Shown in pieces: positions 28,430-37,786 of a stretch of DNA of 64,000 nucleotides. The number at the start of each line of letters is the position of its first letter. Position 1 is the stretch's first letter. Made by a program: the position numbers and the translations under genes. The DNA is from Candidatus Limnocylindrales bacterium. GTDB lineage: Bacteria > Moduliflexota > Moduliflexia > Moduliflexales > JAUQPW01. The stretch lies in contig DATMBG010000012.1 in the NCBI GenBank assembly GCA_035559535.1, forward strand, positions 186,001-250,000. Reading direction: 5' to 3'. Below the pieces are notes generated by a model, which made no database searches, was not told the DNA's origin, and saw nothing but the letters and a program-made list of their open reading frames with translations.

Positions 28430-29908
28430 TCAGGTTTCCTGCTTTAGCAAGGGGAAGAGAATAACCTCCCGGATAGAACCCGAATTGGTCAGTAACATGA
28501 CCAGACGATCAACCCCTACGCCCTCTCCGGCGGTTGGGGGCATTCCGTATTCAAGGGCCCGGATATAATCTTCATCCATTCGATGGGCTTCCTCGTCTCC
28601 GGCCTCTCTCTCTCGAACCTGCCGTTCAAACCGTTCCCGCTGATCAATGGGGTCATTCAGCTCGGTAAATGCATTGGCCACTTCCTTCCCTGCGATAAAT
28701 AGCTCAAACCGCTCCGCGACTTCCGGGTTATCTTCTTTAGCCTTGGATAAGGGTGAAACTTCTATAGGAAAATCGATGATAAAGGTAGGTTGAATCAACC
28801 TGGGCTGTACGACCACATCAAATATTTTCAGTAAGAGTTTGGCCGGGGTCATCTTTGTCGTGGGAATACCCAGTTTTTGGGCAATCTCTTTTATTTTTTC
28901 TTCATTTTCTAAATCTTGGATTGAAATTCCATCATAATGTTGAGCGATGGCTTCTTTAAGGGATAACACGGTCCATGGGGGAGAGAGGTTAATGGGTTGA
29001 CCCTGGTAAACCAACTGGTTAGAACCTAAAACCTTTTCCGCTACATAGTTCAACATCTCCTCTGAAAATTTCATGAGATCTCGATAGTCTGCATAGGCCA
29101 TATAAAACTCCAGCATGGTAAACTCGGGGTTATGTTCGGTAGAAATGCCCTCGTTACGAAAGTTACGGTTGATTTCATAAACCCTCTCAAAACCTCCTAC
29201 AACCAACCGTTTTAAGTAGAGTTCTGGCGCAATACGGAGATAAAGATCCATGTTTAGGGCATTATGATGGGTTACAAAAGGCCGGGCTGCAGCCCCTCCG
29301 GCAATGGGATGCATCATGGGGGTTTCTACTTCCAAAAATCCCCTCTCATTCAGAAAGGTCCGTAGGGCTTGAATAATCGCAGTTCGTTTTTTAAAAATTT
29401 CCCGGACTTCCGGATTGGCAATTAAATCCACATACCGTTGCCGATATCTTAGCTCTACATCTCTCAATCCATGCCACTTCTCGGGAAGGGGGCGAAGGGA
29501 TTTAGAAAGAAGTTTCACTTCCGAAACCAGGATGGTCAGCTCTCCGGTTTTGGTACGAAAAAGGGTTCCTCGAACTCCAATAAAATCTCCGATATCGAAG
29601 GTAGTAAAGCGCTCGTAAGCTTCTGGACCTATCCTGTCGGTACGAACATAAATCTGGATCTGGGCCTCTCCACTTCGGATATGGGCAAAGGTGTTCTTTC
29701 CATGGATTCGTAAAGACATGATCCGCCCGGCGGTAATGATCTCCGGAATGGATTCCAGTTCACTTCCAGAGAGATTTCCATAACTTTGGACAATTTGAGA
29801 AACCCAATGGGAGATAGTAAATTTGTTTACATAGGGATTAATTCCCGATGCTCTTAACTCTTCTAGCTTTTTCCGCCGTTGTAAAATCTGATCGCTAACC
29901 TCAGACAT
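28430..29908 (-). CDS. lysS: lysyl-tRNA synthetase, class II
   Basis: Charges tRNA-Lys. An N-terminal OB-fold anticodon-binding domain (AGRIMSLRIHGKNTFAHI) is followed by the class II core with motif 1 (FLEVETPMMHPIAGGAAARPF), motif 2 (RNEGISTEHNPEFTMLEFY) and motif 3 (GEGVGVDRLVMLLT). The ATG at 29908 (MSEVSDQILQ) is preferred over a TTG four codons earlier. A heptad hairpin arm lies where an RBS would be. Confidence 0.96.
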   Translation of the reverse strand: MSEVSDQILQRRKKLEELRASGINPYVNKFTISHWVSQIVQSYGNLSGSELESIPEIITAGRIMSLRIHGKNTFAHIRSGEAQIQIYVRTDRIGPEAYERFTTFDIGDFIGVRGTLFRTKTGELTILVSEVKLLSKSLRPLPEKWHGLRDVELRYRQRYVDLIANPEVREIFKKRTAIIQALRTFLNERGFLEVETPMMHPIAGGAAARPFVTHHNALNMDLYLRIAPELYLKRLVVGGFERVYEINRNFRNEGISTEHNPEFTMLEFYMAYADYRDLMKFSEEMLNYVAEKVLGSNQLVYQGQPINLSPPWTVLSLKEAIAQHYDGISIQDLENEEKIKEIAQKLGIPTTKMTPAKLLLKIFDVVVQPRLIQPTFIIDFPIEVSPLSKAKEDNPEVAERFELFIAGKEVANAFTELNDPIDQRERFERQVREREAGDEEAHRMDEDYIRALEYGMPPTAGEGVGVDRLVMLLTNSGSIREVILFPLLKQET

Positions 29909-29918
29909 TTTCAAAAAC

Positions 29919-29990
29919 AATGACCAATGTCCAATGATCCATTAGCCGATTTCGTCATTGTTCATGATTCATTGCTAATTGTTCAATAGA
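29919..29990. repeat. heptad-repeat hairpin (lysS-prfB)
   Basis: CAATGAC CAATGTC CAATGAT units (29919-29940) face TCATTGT TCATGAT TCATTGC units (29954-29990). The second arm covers the prfB stop codon and last codons; the first sits at the lysS leader. Confidence 0.8.
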
Positions 29991-31070
29991 TAAGCCTTAA
30001 TAAACTCATCGATTTCCCCATCCAGGACCCCTTGCACATTGCTTGTTTCCAGATTGGTTCGATGGTCCTTTACCAGTTGATAAGGATGAAGCACATAGGA
30101 GCGAATCTGGCTCCCCCAGGCTATTTTTTTCTTTTCACCCTGAATCTTTTCCAGTTCTTCTTTTCGTTCTTGTTCATAGATTTCATATAGACGGGCCTTT
30201 AAAATTTTCATGGCCATCTCTCGATTTCTATGCTGGGATCTTTCATTCTGACATTGGACCACAATACCTGTCGGAAGATGCGTAATGCGAACCGCCGAAT
30301 CTGTCACATTCACATGCTGTCCCCCCGCTCCACTGGATCGATACGTGTCTATGCGAAGATCTTCCTCCCTAATATTTAAGTTAATGGTTTCATCTATCTC
30401 AGGAAATACAAATACAGAGGCAAAGGAAGTATGTCTACGATGATTGGCATCAAAAGGAGAGAGGCGAATGAGGCGATGAACTCCACTCTCGGACTTGAGA
30501 TATCCATAGGCGTAGTCTCCATTAACCGTGATGGTTGCATTCTTGATTCCGGCTTCTTCACCCGGTAAGATATCTACAATTTTTGCTTCGAACCCCTTTC
30601 GTTCGCACCAGCGCAGATACATTCGCATCAGTATCTGTGCCCAGTCTTGAGATTCCGTGCCCCCGGCCCCAGAGTTAATGGATAGAATGGCATTACTTTT
30701 GTCATGTTCTCCACTGAACATCTGCTGGAATTCTATGGCCGATAACTCTCGGGCCAACGTGTTTAGTCGCTCCTCAATTTCGGGCAGAATCGAAGTATCC
30801 TCTTCGGCCAACTCCAACAAGACCTCTAAATCGTCCCGCTGTTGGACCAACTCCTTCCAGGTCTCTAAGGTTTTCTGTAAAGATTTGTGCTCTTGAAGCA
30901 CTTTTTGGGCTTTTTCATTATCGTCCCAGAAACCCGATTCAATCATTTTCTTCTCTAGTTCGGCAATTTGCCGTTCTTTCCCTGAAATGTCAAAGACAGT
31001 CCCGAATAAAAGTCAATTTTTCAACCAATTTTGAAAACTTCTCTCTAAGTTCTTCTACCTTCAACTCCAT
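29975..31070 (-). CDS. prfB: peptide chain release factor 2 (programmed +1 frameshift)
   Basis: RF2 recognises UGA and UAA stops. The main frame carries the SPF recognition motif (RLSPFDANHRR) and the GGQ motif (SSGAGGQHVNVTDSA). The first 26 codons, from the ATG at 31070, lie in another frame and end at an in-frame TGA (30992-30990) after CTT. Shifting +1 (CTT-T-GAC) joins them to the main frame, giving about 364 residues. This is the classic RF2 autoregulatory frameshift. Confidence 0.94.
30990..30995 (-). promoter_or_regulatory. RF2 +1 frameshift site
   Basis: On the minus strand the slip site reads CTTTGAC, the same as in E. coli prfB, at codons 26-27. The SD-like stimulator just upstream is CGGGAC, three bases before CTT, weaker than the E. 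coli AGGGGG. Confidence 0.9.
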
Positions 31071-31162
31071 AGTTACTTTTAAGTAATATTTTTGCCATCC
31101 AGACAGCAAGAGATTAAGATGGAAAGCGGAAGATTAAAGCCTATTTAACTCTCTTCAACCCT

Positions 31163-32782
31163 CTACTTCGATCTTCTATCTTCAAATCTTTGTGTCCGGG
31201 TGGCAAAATAGTTGCTACCCAGAAACCCAAAAAATAGACCCAAGCAGATATAAGCAAAAATATCTCCGAATCGGGTATAGAAAGTCCTAGAGTTACCTGG
31301 GAAGATGTTATGCGTTAAGGCAGTTTCTACAAAAAGATCGGTACTGGCTATAATACGACCATAGGGATCTACAAAGCTGGATATGCCTGTATTTGCGGCC
31401 CGAATTATAGGAATCCGATTCTCAATGGAACGGAAGGTCACCATCGCCATATGTTGATAAGGACCTGCCGTTCGGCCAAACCAGGCATCGTTGGTTATAT
31501 TAACCATAAAATTAGCTCCTCTGTCAATAAATTTCCTTACCAGATTTGGAAAAATTACTTCAAAACAAATAACCACGCCAAACTTGTGATTTCCCAACGC
31601 CATAACCTTATACTCTCTTCCAGGTTCCAACTCTCCCACGGCCTTAGTGATTTTATCTACGAAGAAAAAAACCTTTTGATAAGGTACATATTCCCCAAAG
31701 GGGACCAGCTCGATCTTATCGTATTTATCTAAGAGTTTTCCCTCTGGAGATAAGAAAAAAGCGCTGTTTAAATAAACGTAGTCTTGACCCCTACGACCTG
31801 GCCTGGCATCTATGCCCCCAAAAACTAAATGGACTTTCATTTCCCGAACCAGTCGGATTAATTCTTCCCGCCTGGGGGGATCAAAATTAAAGAAAAAAGG
31901 AACCGCAGTTTCAGGCCAGACTATTAAATCCGGTTTTTGAGATAGTGACTGTAGAGAAAGCCTTTCATAGGTTTCAAAAACCTGCTCCTGATAGCGAGGA
32001 TTCCATTTAATACCCTGATCAATATTCCCCTGTACCACAGTAGCCGTAAGAGCCTCTTTAGAAACTCCAGGATGGGCTAACACATAAAAACCATAGCTCA
32101 GAGTTAGAATCAAACCCAGAGAGCTAAATACAAGGAGCTTTCCTTTAAAAACTTGAGACTCCTGGGAGAAAAAGAGGGTATAAAGCGTTACGTTTATAAG
32201 AACGATCAAAAACGAAACCCCGTATACCCCGGTAAACTCGGCAATCTGTACCACAGGACTCATGAGAAATTGAGAATACCCCAGGTTATTCCAGGGAAAT
32301 CCAATAAAGAAAAAGGATCGAATATACTCCAGAGCAGTCCAGACTATCGGAGCGGAGATAGCTATGGGAAGGGTCGATATCAAACCCTGCCTTGAACCTG
32401 CCCGGCCTAGCGGCCATCGAAGGAGAAAAGAATTCATTCCGGCTTTTTTTCCCTGTAGGTATTGGATGATCAAGGTAAAAAGGCCTACATAAAGGGCCAG
32501 ATATACGGCCAGCAATAGCAAGATCCCTATACTGGAAGGAAGATTAATCCCTCCATACCGGACCATGGTCACGGTAATCCAGTATAAAGATCCTAAATAA
32601 TAAGTTACTCCGGCTAGCCATCCCAACCAAAACGTGTTTTTCAAGCTCTCTTCCTGGATAGCGTACAAAAGAGGAATTAAAGCAATCCAGGCGAGTAACT
32701 CCAGGTTAAACTTAGGAAATATAAGCACCAGGAGGATACCGGAGAGGAAAGCCAATGAAATTTTTTTTAAGTATTTACGCAA
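31163..32782 (-). CDS. lnt: apolipoprotein N-acyltransferase
   Basis: A 539-residue inner-membrane enzyme that N-acylates the lipoprotein Cys as the last maturation step. Six or more N-terminal membrane helices precede a nitrilase domain from about residue 235. Its triad is visible as Glu in VWPETAVPFF, Lys in the DKYDKIELVPFGEY area and Cys in FGVVICFEVIFP. A last helix lies near the C-terminus. The final codons are a CTTCTAT-like 7-base quasi-repeat. It is the first gene of the operon. Confidence 0.93.
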   Translation of the reverse strand: MRKYLKKISLAFLSGILLVLIFPKFNLELLAWIALIPLLYAIQEESLKNTFWLGWLAGVTYYLGSLYWITVTMVRYGGINLPSSIGILLLLAVYLALYVGLFTLIIQYLQGKKAGMNSFLLRWPLGRAGSRQGLISTLPIAISAPIVWTALEYIRSFFFIGFPWNNLGYSQFLMSPVVQIAEFTGVYGVSFLIVLINVTLYTLFFSQESQVFKGKLLVFSSLGLILTLSYGFYVLAHPGVSKEALTATVVQGNIDQGIKWNPRYQEQVFETYERLSLQSLSQKPDLIVWPETAVPFFFNFDPPRREELIRLVREMKVHLVFGGIDARPGRRGQDYVYLNSAFFLSPEGKLLDKYDKIELVPFGEYVPYQKVFFFVDKITKAVGELEPGREYKVMALGNHKFGVVICFEVIFPNLVRKFIDRGANFMVNITNDAWFGRTAGPYQHMAMVTFRSIENRIPIIRAANTGISSFVDPYGRIIASTDLFVETALTHNIFPGNSRTFYTRFGDIFAYICLGLFFGFLGSNYFATRTQRFEDRRSK

Positions 32783-33353
32783 AAATCAAAACCTCGTTTT
32801 TTGATCTGTAAACGGTCCTAAATAACCGAAAGACTTCTTCTATCGTTTTCGCAAGAATATAGAAGCGGGTTTCAAACCCGCCCTTCTCGGACCGTCCAAA
32901 AATTGTCATAAAGGTTTATAATTTAGGCTATCTCCTTCTGCTATGACCTAATTTAATATAACCCCCTTGAAGGGTTGTTGCAATGGACGGACAGGTCATC
33001 TGAGAGATAGTTGGGAAGGAGCGCTCCCATGGCTTTACACCCCTCCCTTTCCAGATAGTTTGTTCCAGGTTCTTTTCTCGTCATTGCATCAGGATATTTA
33101 TCCTGAGACAGTACCAAATTCCGGATCTGATCGCCCAGAGCTGGAATGAGGCCCCTGATGGAAAAACCCTTGACAATACCCCGTCACTTTTATACAGTGC
33201 GAGAGCAATCCTTGAAGAAATCTTCCAGGTCTAAAAATTGCAAGTTTATTTGGTAAAGTCCAGAAGAAGTACAGAAATAGAGTAAAAATTTTATAAATAA
33301 ACGACCTGATAACTCACAAAACTTCACCAATCCTTAGCCTGCAGGATGCAACT
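32783..33353. other. 571-base divergent intergenic region
   Basis: No gene is seen. It holds the palindrome GCGGGTTT-C-AAACCCGC at 32865-32881, flanked by AGAA and CCTTCT and likely related to the GTAGGGGCG family, and a promoter near 33170. The lnt promoter should also lie here but none stands out. Confidence 0.5.
33170..33198 (+). promoter_or_regulatory. promoter upstream of the second MglA-like gene
   Basis: TTGACA (33170-33175) with TACAGT at 17-base spacing (33193-33198) or TATACA at 15. It lies about 155 bases before the ATG at 33354. Confidence 0.5.
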
Positions 33354-34094
33354 ATGGCACAGTTTAATTATAGCACAAAGGAAATTATAGCAAAACTTGT
33401 TTACTATGGACCTTCCCTGGGTGGTAAAACGACGAATTTGCAAGTCCTTCATAAAATCCTGGATCCCACCAGTCGCGGTAATTTATTCTCCCTGGAAACA
33501 GAGGCAGATCGAACCTTATTTTTTGATTTACTTCCCATTAATTTGGGAATAAGGAAGGGAATAGAACTTCGTTTGAAGGTTTATACGGTTCCAGGTCAGG
33601 TAAAATATAACTCTACACGACGTATGGTTTTAACGGGAGCCGATGGGATTGTATTTGTTGCAGACTCTGGGGTAAGCCGCTATAACGATAACATAGAAAG
33701 CTTTCAGAATTTGATCGAGAACCTGGCCGTAAATTCAATCAATATCCATGAAATTCCCCTGGTTTTACAATATAATAAACGAGATTTACCGGATATTTTA
33801 TCGGTTGAAACCTTAGAGAAGAAACTCAATTTTAGAAATGTACCTTCCTTTGAATCGGTAGCCATCGAAGGAAAAGGAGTTCTGGAGAGTTTCATCGGAA
33901 TCCTTAAGGGTATAATGATCCATTTTGCAGAAAAGTATCACCTTGCTAAAGGTGAAGCTGGGATTGCTAGACTCGTTGAACAGGTGGAAAAGAATCTAAT
34001 GGAACATGTGCAGAAAGGGCAAAAAATCCAAAACTCTGTTATCCAACCTCAAGGATCACAGGTTCATCCGGAACCTAAGGAGCCAAAATTGTAG
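33354..34094 (+). CDS. MglA-like small GTPase
   Basis: A 246-residue paralogue of the GTPase domain at 8328, lacking its long acidic tail. P-loop GPSLGGKTT, the MglA-type VPGQ (YTVPGQVKYNSTRR) and NKRD are all present. MglA proteins act as polarity or signalling switches. No MglB/Roadblock partner adjoins it. The C-terminal 50 residues are helical, with a polar tail. It is monocistronic, ending at a palindrome. Confidence 0.88.
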   Translation: MAQFNYSTKEIIAKLVYYGPSLGGKTTNLQVLHKILDPTSRGNLFSLETEADRTLFFDLLPINLGIRKGIELRLKVYTVPGQVKYNSTRRMVLTGADGIVFVADSGVSRYNDNIESFQNLIENLAVNSINIHEIPLVLQYNKRDLPDILSVETLEKKLNFRNVPSFESVAIEGKGVLESFIGILKGIMIHFAEKYHLAKGEAGIARLVEQVEKNLMEHVQKGQKIQNSVIQPQGSQVHPEPKEPKL

Positions 34095-34121
34095 TAGGGG
34101 CGGAAGGCCTTCCGCCCGTAC
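34094..34121. terminator. GTAGGGGCG-family palindrome at the GTPase stop
   Basis: GTAGGGGCGGAAGG faces CCTTCCGCCCGTAC with one G/G mismatch, starting on the last base of the stop codon. The same asymmetric mismatch occurs at 14694 and 49084. A terminator role is inferred from position. Confidence 0.55.
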
Positions 34122-34373
34122 AAATCCAGAAACTGATCTATCCCATAAACCTCCTCGGGAGTTTAGACAATAAACCAAAGTTGTTGATTCGCTGTTCTGG
34201 AAGCCAACGTAAAGGTCTAATAAACTTTCCCAATCTGATAAGGCTCTCCAGATTATGTGCAGGAAGGAAATAATCGATATCTCCCTAGAAGGGAGCCGAT
34301 ATTTCTTGTGGGTAGGACGGTAACTTGGAAGTTCTGGAAAGGTTCCTGTTTAGTCCAGGCAGGTAAATGGGGA

Positions 34374-34493
34374 TTATTCCTGGATTGTGATTTTCGTAAA
34401 GTCTTTCTTTTGAATTTCCCGTTGAAGGTCTTGAATCCTTTTTTCGATAAGTGCTTTGATACCCTCCAGAATTTCGATTTCTGCCTTTCTCAT
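34374..34493 (-). CDS. possible small helical protein downstream of arsA
   Basis: A 39-residue ORF starting MRKAEIEILEGIKALIEK, a clean charged amphipathic helix unlike random translation. GGAG lies about 12 bases before this ATG. A longer version from 34583 adds 30 less protein-like residues that begin inside a repeat. No family is recognised. The rest of 34095-34627 shows no other gene. Confidence 0.4.
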   Translation of the reverse strand: MRKAEIEILEGIKALIEKRIQDLQREIQKKDFTKITIQE

Positions 34494-34570
34494 ATGGATT
34501 GAAAACTCCGAATTTCGTCCCAATACTTGTAAGAGAAGACCGGATAATTGGCAAAGGATACACATCCAGG

Positions 34571-34633
34571 CATCGGAAGTCAAAAATCAGGAATCAGACC
34601 TTTCTGCTGGTCCCCGACTTTTGACTCCTATTC
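34571..34633. repeat. heptad-repeat hairpin at the arsA 3' end
   Basis: GGAAGTC AAAAATC AGGAATC AGACC (34575-34600) faces GGTCCCCGACTTTTGACTCC (34609-34628 and beyond). The second arm covers the arsA stop codon. Confidence 0.65.
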
Positions 34634-35818
34634 TTCCAGGGTTTCAAAAAAGACCGTTAAAGTATTTCCTTCAACTCTGGCTCCAGAGGGTTTCGCACCG
34701 GCAATCCGTCTGGGGAGAACCATATTTTTCTTAAAATTTCCAATACGAATAATAAGCTCATCGGCGCTTTTACTTAAATCGATATCGGCTTTAGAGACGA
34801 AAGGAAGTTTAATCTGAACTTGATAGTGCCGGTTCTCTTTTAGAAATTTATAAGGGCTCTCGGCATAGAAAACCTGAGTTGGATCTTTATCGGCATACAG
34901 AGCTTCTGCCAGATGGACCAGATCTTCCTTACCTACAATTTCATCTTTAAAAAGGTTAACCTTCCAGATGGGAACGGGCGTAAAATACTCCTCTAACTGA
35001 CTCAGGTGGCGGTCCTGGGTATTCATCCAATGGGTAAAGTATTCGTCGGAGACCTGAGGGGGTAGAATTCGATTGACCACAATGGCATCGATACAAAGCC
35101 CATAGAGACAAAAGTACATGAAAGCCCGTTGGGTCTCTTTGATGATGATTTTTTCAGGATTGGTTATCAAACGAACCGTTGTGATAGCCGGATCATTCAG
35201 TAATTTATCTACTCCCTCTAATTTGTCATACAGAGACTGAATAGATTCAAAATAGCTATCATCCGGCAATGGAACAGAATACAGGGTTGACATGACCGGT
35301 CGCATGACCTTCATGAGATTTTTTTCAACCTTAAAAACTTTCCGCATATACCATTCCAGGGTCGTGGGGAGACTGATAAATCTCAAAGATTCTCCAGTTG
35401 GGGCGCAGTCTAGCATGATGACATCAAATGCTTTTTCTCTGGTGTATTGATTGATGTAAAGCAGAGAGCTGACTTCTTCCATGCCGGGAAGAATCGCCAA
35501 TTCTTCGGCCAGGATTTCATCTAAGCCAGAAGTGTTTAATAACATGGCAAGGTATTTATAAACTTCTCCCCAATGCCTTTGAATTTCTTCCTGTACATCA
35601 ACTTCTTGCAACCACAGTTTCTCCTCAAGCTGGATCAAAGCTCCCTTTTTATGATCCAGGAGCCTTTGGTCTAAGTCAAAGGAATCTGAAAGGCTATGGG
35701 CCGCATCTAAAGACATCACCAGGGTTTTATGGCCCACCTGGGCCGATCTCAAAGCGGAAGCTGCCGAGATACTCGTTTTTCCTACGCCACCTTTGCCCGT
35801 AAATAATATAATTCGCAT
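34628..35818 (-). CDS. ArsA/Get3-family ATPase with Hsp20-like C-terminal domain
   Basis: A 396-residue SIMIBI ATPase. The deviant Walker A is FTGKGGVGKTSISAA; switch regions include VMSLDAAHSLSDSFD and MLDCAPTGESLRF. The last 85 residues (YQVQIKLPFVSKADIDL to the end) are an alpha-crystallin-like domain, as in ArsA_HSP20 proteins. No arsB, arsR or arsC is nearby and only one ATPase half is present, so a chaperone-like role is more likely than arsenite export. Conserved Get3 CxxC cysteines are not evident. Confidence 0.85.
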   Translation of the reverse strand: MRIILFTGKGGVGKTSISAASALRSAQVGHKTLVMSLDAAHSLSDSFDLDQRLLDHKKGALIQLEEKLWLQEVDVQEEIQRHWGEVYKYLAMLLNTSGLDEILAEELAILPGMEEVSSLLYINQYTREKAFDVIMLDCAPTGESLRFISLPTTLEWYMRKVFKVEKNLMKVMRPVMSTLYSVPLPDDSYFESIQSLYDKLEGVDKLLNDPAITTVRLITNPEKIIIKETQRAFMYFCLYGLCIDAIVVNRILPPQVSDEYFTHWMNTQDRHLSQLEEYFTPVPIWKVNLFKDEIVGKEDLVHLAEALYADKDPTQVFYAESPYKFLKENRHYQVQIKLPFVSKADIDLSKSADELIIRIGNFKKNMVLPRRIAGAKPSGARVEGNTLTVFFETLEE

Positions 35819-35819
35819 C

Positions 35820-35886
35820 GGTAAAACACAAAACGTAAACTCTAAAGGCAGAATAATCTACCTTTTAAGTTTTACATTTTGTGCTT
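35820..35886. repeat. heptad-repeat hairpin (arsA-hisC)
   Basis: GTAAAACACAAAACGTAAAC (arm 1 to about 35850) faces AAGTTTTACATTTTGTGC (arm 2, 35858-35886). It begins two bases before the arsA start, in its leader. Confidence 0.7.
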
Positions 35887-36036
35887 CTGACCAAAACTTA
35901 AAATTTTATCCCTTGACAGGTTCAAGGGCAGATGTTATTTGACTAGGGTAACTTCTTATTATAAGAGTAGATGGTAATAATGTCAACTACGCCTTTTAAT
36001 AAAGATCTTGAAAGTATCTTCTAACTGAGAAAACCC

Positions 36037-37131
36037 ATGGGAAGATTACATGATCTAATTCGGAGTGAAATCATCGCCCTGGAGGCATATCATGCAGAAG
36101 AGGAGATTTGTAAGATCAAATTGGATGCCAATGAAAATTCCTTTCCTTTTCCCCTTGAACTTCGGAAAGAAATGGCTTCTCTCATAGAGAACTTGCCTTT
36201 TAACAGATATCCAGATCCTTCTGCAAGGGAACTAAGGGCTGTTTTAGCCGAAAGGTTATCTGATTCGAAAAATTCCGTAAATTCTGATATGATTTTGGTG
36301 GGAAACGGCTCTGATGAATTGATTCAGATGATACTTCTGGTATGTGGTGGGGACTCGGGTCGTGTTCTTATTCCCACTCCTACCTTTGCCATGTATAAAA
36401 TCTTGGCTCAGATCTTGGGTCAGAAACCCATAGAAATTCCTCTGGAAGCGGATTTTGATTTGAATTTAGAGAAAATGCTGGCACGAATCGATTCCGATCA
36501 GCCCCGGATTACCTTCTTGAGTTATCCGAATAATCCTACCGGAAATAGCTTCTCCCGGGAGAAAATATTAAAAATTCTCGAGGCTTCCCAGGGAGTTGTC
36601 GTCATAGATGAAGCCTATTTTGATTTTTCCAAAAAAACCTTTCTCCCTCTTTTGTCTGACTATGAGAATCTTATTATTTTGAGGACTTTTTCTAAAATTG
36701 GTGCTGCGGGATTACGGGTTGGGTTCCTCATCGCCCATGAGAAGATGGTTCGGCAATTCAACAAGGTCCGGCTTCCCTTCAATTTAAATCTTTTTTCACA
36801 AGCCGCTGCCAAATTAATTTTGGAAAATCGTACCTATCTGGATCGGCAGGTTATGCAACTTATCCAGGAGAGGGAAAGGCTTTACCAGATCTTACGGGGT
36901 TTTTCTTATCTGAACCCTTTTCCATCCGACGCCAATTTTATTTTAGTTAGAACTAAAATGGACGCTGCATTTCTCCATCAAGAGTTGATAAAGCGAGACA
37001 TCTTAGTTCGTAACTTAAGTAAGCCTGGTCCTCTTTTTAATTGTCTTCGTATAGGAGTTGGCACTCCAGAAGAGAACAGGTTGTTATGTAAAGCATTGGA
37101 GGAAATTAAAGATCAAAGGCCAGAATCCTAA
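36037..37131 (+). CDS. hisC: histidinol-phosphate aminotransferase
   Basis: A 364-residue fold-type I PLP enzyme converting imidazole-acetol phosphate to histidinol phosphate. It has LDANENSFPFP and RYPDPSAREL near the start, FLSYPNNPTGN for substrate, VIDEAYFDF, and the PLP Lys in RTFSKIGAAGLRVGF. hisH follows directly. hisG is 17 kb away. Confidence 0.93.
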   Translation: MGRLHDLIRSEIIALEAYHAEEEICKIKLDANENSFPFPLELRKEMASLIENLPFNRYPDPSARELRAVLAERLSDSKNSVNSDMILVGNGSDELIQMILLVCGGDSGRVLIPTPTFAMYKILAQILGQKPIEIPLEADFDLNLEKMLARIDSDQPRITFLSYPNNPTGNSFSREKILKILEASQGVVVIDEAYFDFSKKTFLPLLSDYENLIILRTFSKIGAAGLRVGFLIAHEKMVRQFNKVRLPFNLNLFSQAAAKLILENRTYLDRQVMQLIQERERLYQILRGFSYLNPFPSDANFILVRTKMDAAFLHQELIKRDILVRNLSKPGPLFNCLRIGVGTPEENRLLCKALEEIKDQRPES

Positions 37132-37162
37132 CTCCCGATTTCCGGCTTTTGGTTTATGCTTT

Positions 37163-37786
37163 ATGACCATGATTGCCATCATAGATTATGGCATGGCCAA
37201 TCTGCATAGTGTTCAAAAGGGATTCGAAAAGGTTGGTCACCGGGCTGTGATCACCAGTGATCCTCAGGTTATAGCCATGGCCTCGGGATTGGTTTTACCG
37301 GGGGTTGGAGCCTTTAAAGTTTGCATGGATAACCTGGTCAAACGAGATTTGGTGCAGCCCCTCTACCAATGGATCGAAAAGGGAAAACCTTTTTTGGGAA
37401 TTTGTGTGGGATTACAACTTCTCTTTACCGAAAGTGAAGAATTTGGTAATTGTAAGGGCTTGGATATTTTCAAAGGGAAGGTAAAGCGATTTTCCGGGGC
37501 GTTAAAAGTTCCTCATATGGGCTGGAATAATATAACCATCCGACGACCGGCTCCCATCTTTCAGGGGATTAAGGATCAATCCTACTTCTATTTTGTCCAT
37601 TCCTATTATGTAGATGCTGAGGAACCTGAAATTATTGCAGCCACCACGGAGTATGGAATATCCTTTACTTCGGTGATTTGGAAGGATCATATCTTGGGGT
37701 GTCAATTCCATCCAGAGAAGAGTCAGGCTTTAGGATTAAGGCTTCTAAAGAATTTCGGTGATTGGGTACTTCTCCAGAGTCGGTAG
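37163..37786 (+). CDS. hisH: imidazole glycerol phosphate synthase glutaminase subunit HisH
   Basis: A glutaminase that feeds ammonia to HisF. The nucleophile Cys is in FLGICVGLQLLF, the His/Glu pair in GCQFHPEKSQ, and VPHMGWNNI is diagnostic. The frame is open from 37058, but the family start is MTMIAIIDYGMAN (ATG 37163, or 37169), so the upstream 35 residues overlapping hisC are not real. It ends inside the convergent histidine-kinase gene by about 42 bases. No hisF is in the window. Confidence 0.93.
   Translation: MTMIAIIDYGMANLHSVQKGFEKVGHRAVITSDPQVIAMASGLVLPGVGAFKVCMDNLVKRDLVQPLYQWIEKGKPFLGICVGLQLLFTESEEFGNCKGLDIFKGKVKRFSGALKVPHMGWNNITIRRPAPIFQGIKDQSYFYFVHSYYVDAEEPEIIAATTEYGISFTSVIWKDHILGCQFHPEKSQALGLRLLKNFGDWVLLQSR

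Noticed and set aside
34257-34563. Overlapping frames on both strands between the second GTPase and arsA
   Set aside because: They lack features or RBS; only the short helical frame at 34374-34493 looked protein-like.
37058-37162. N-terminal extension of HisH overlapping hisC
   Set aside because: The residues do not match HisH; the family start MTMIAIIDYG is at 37163.
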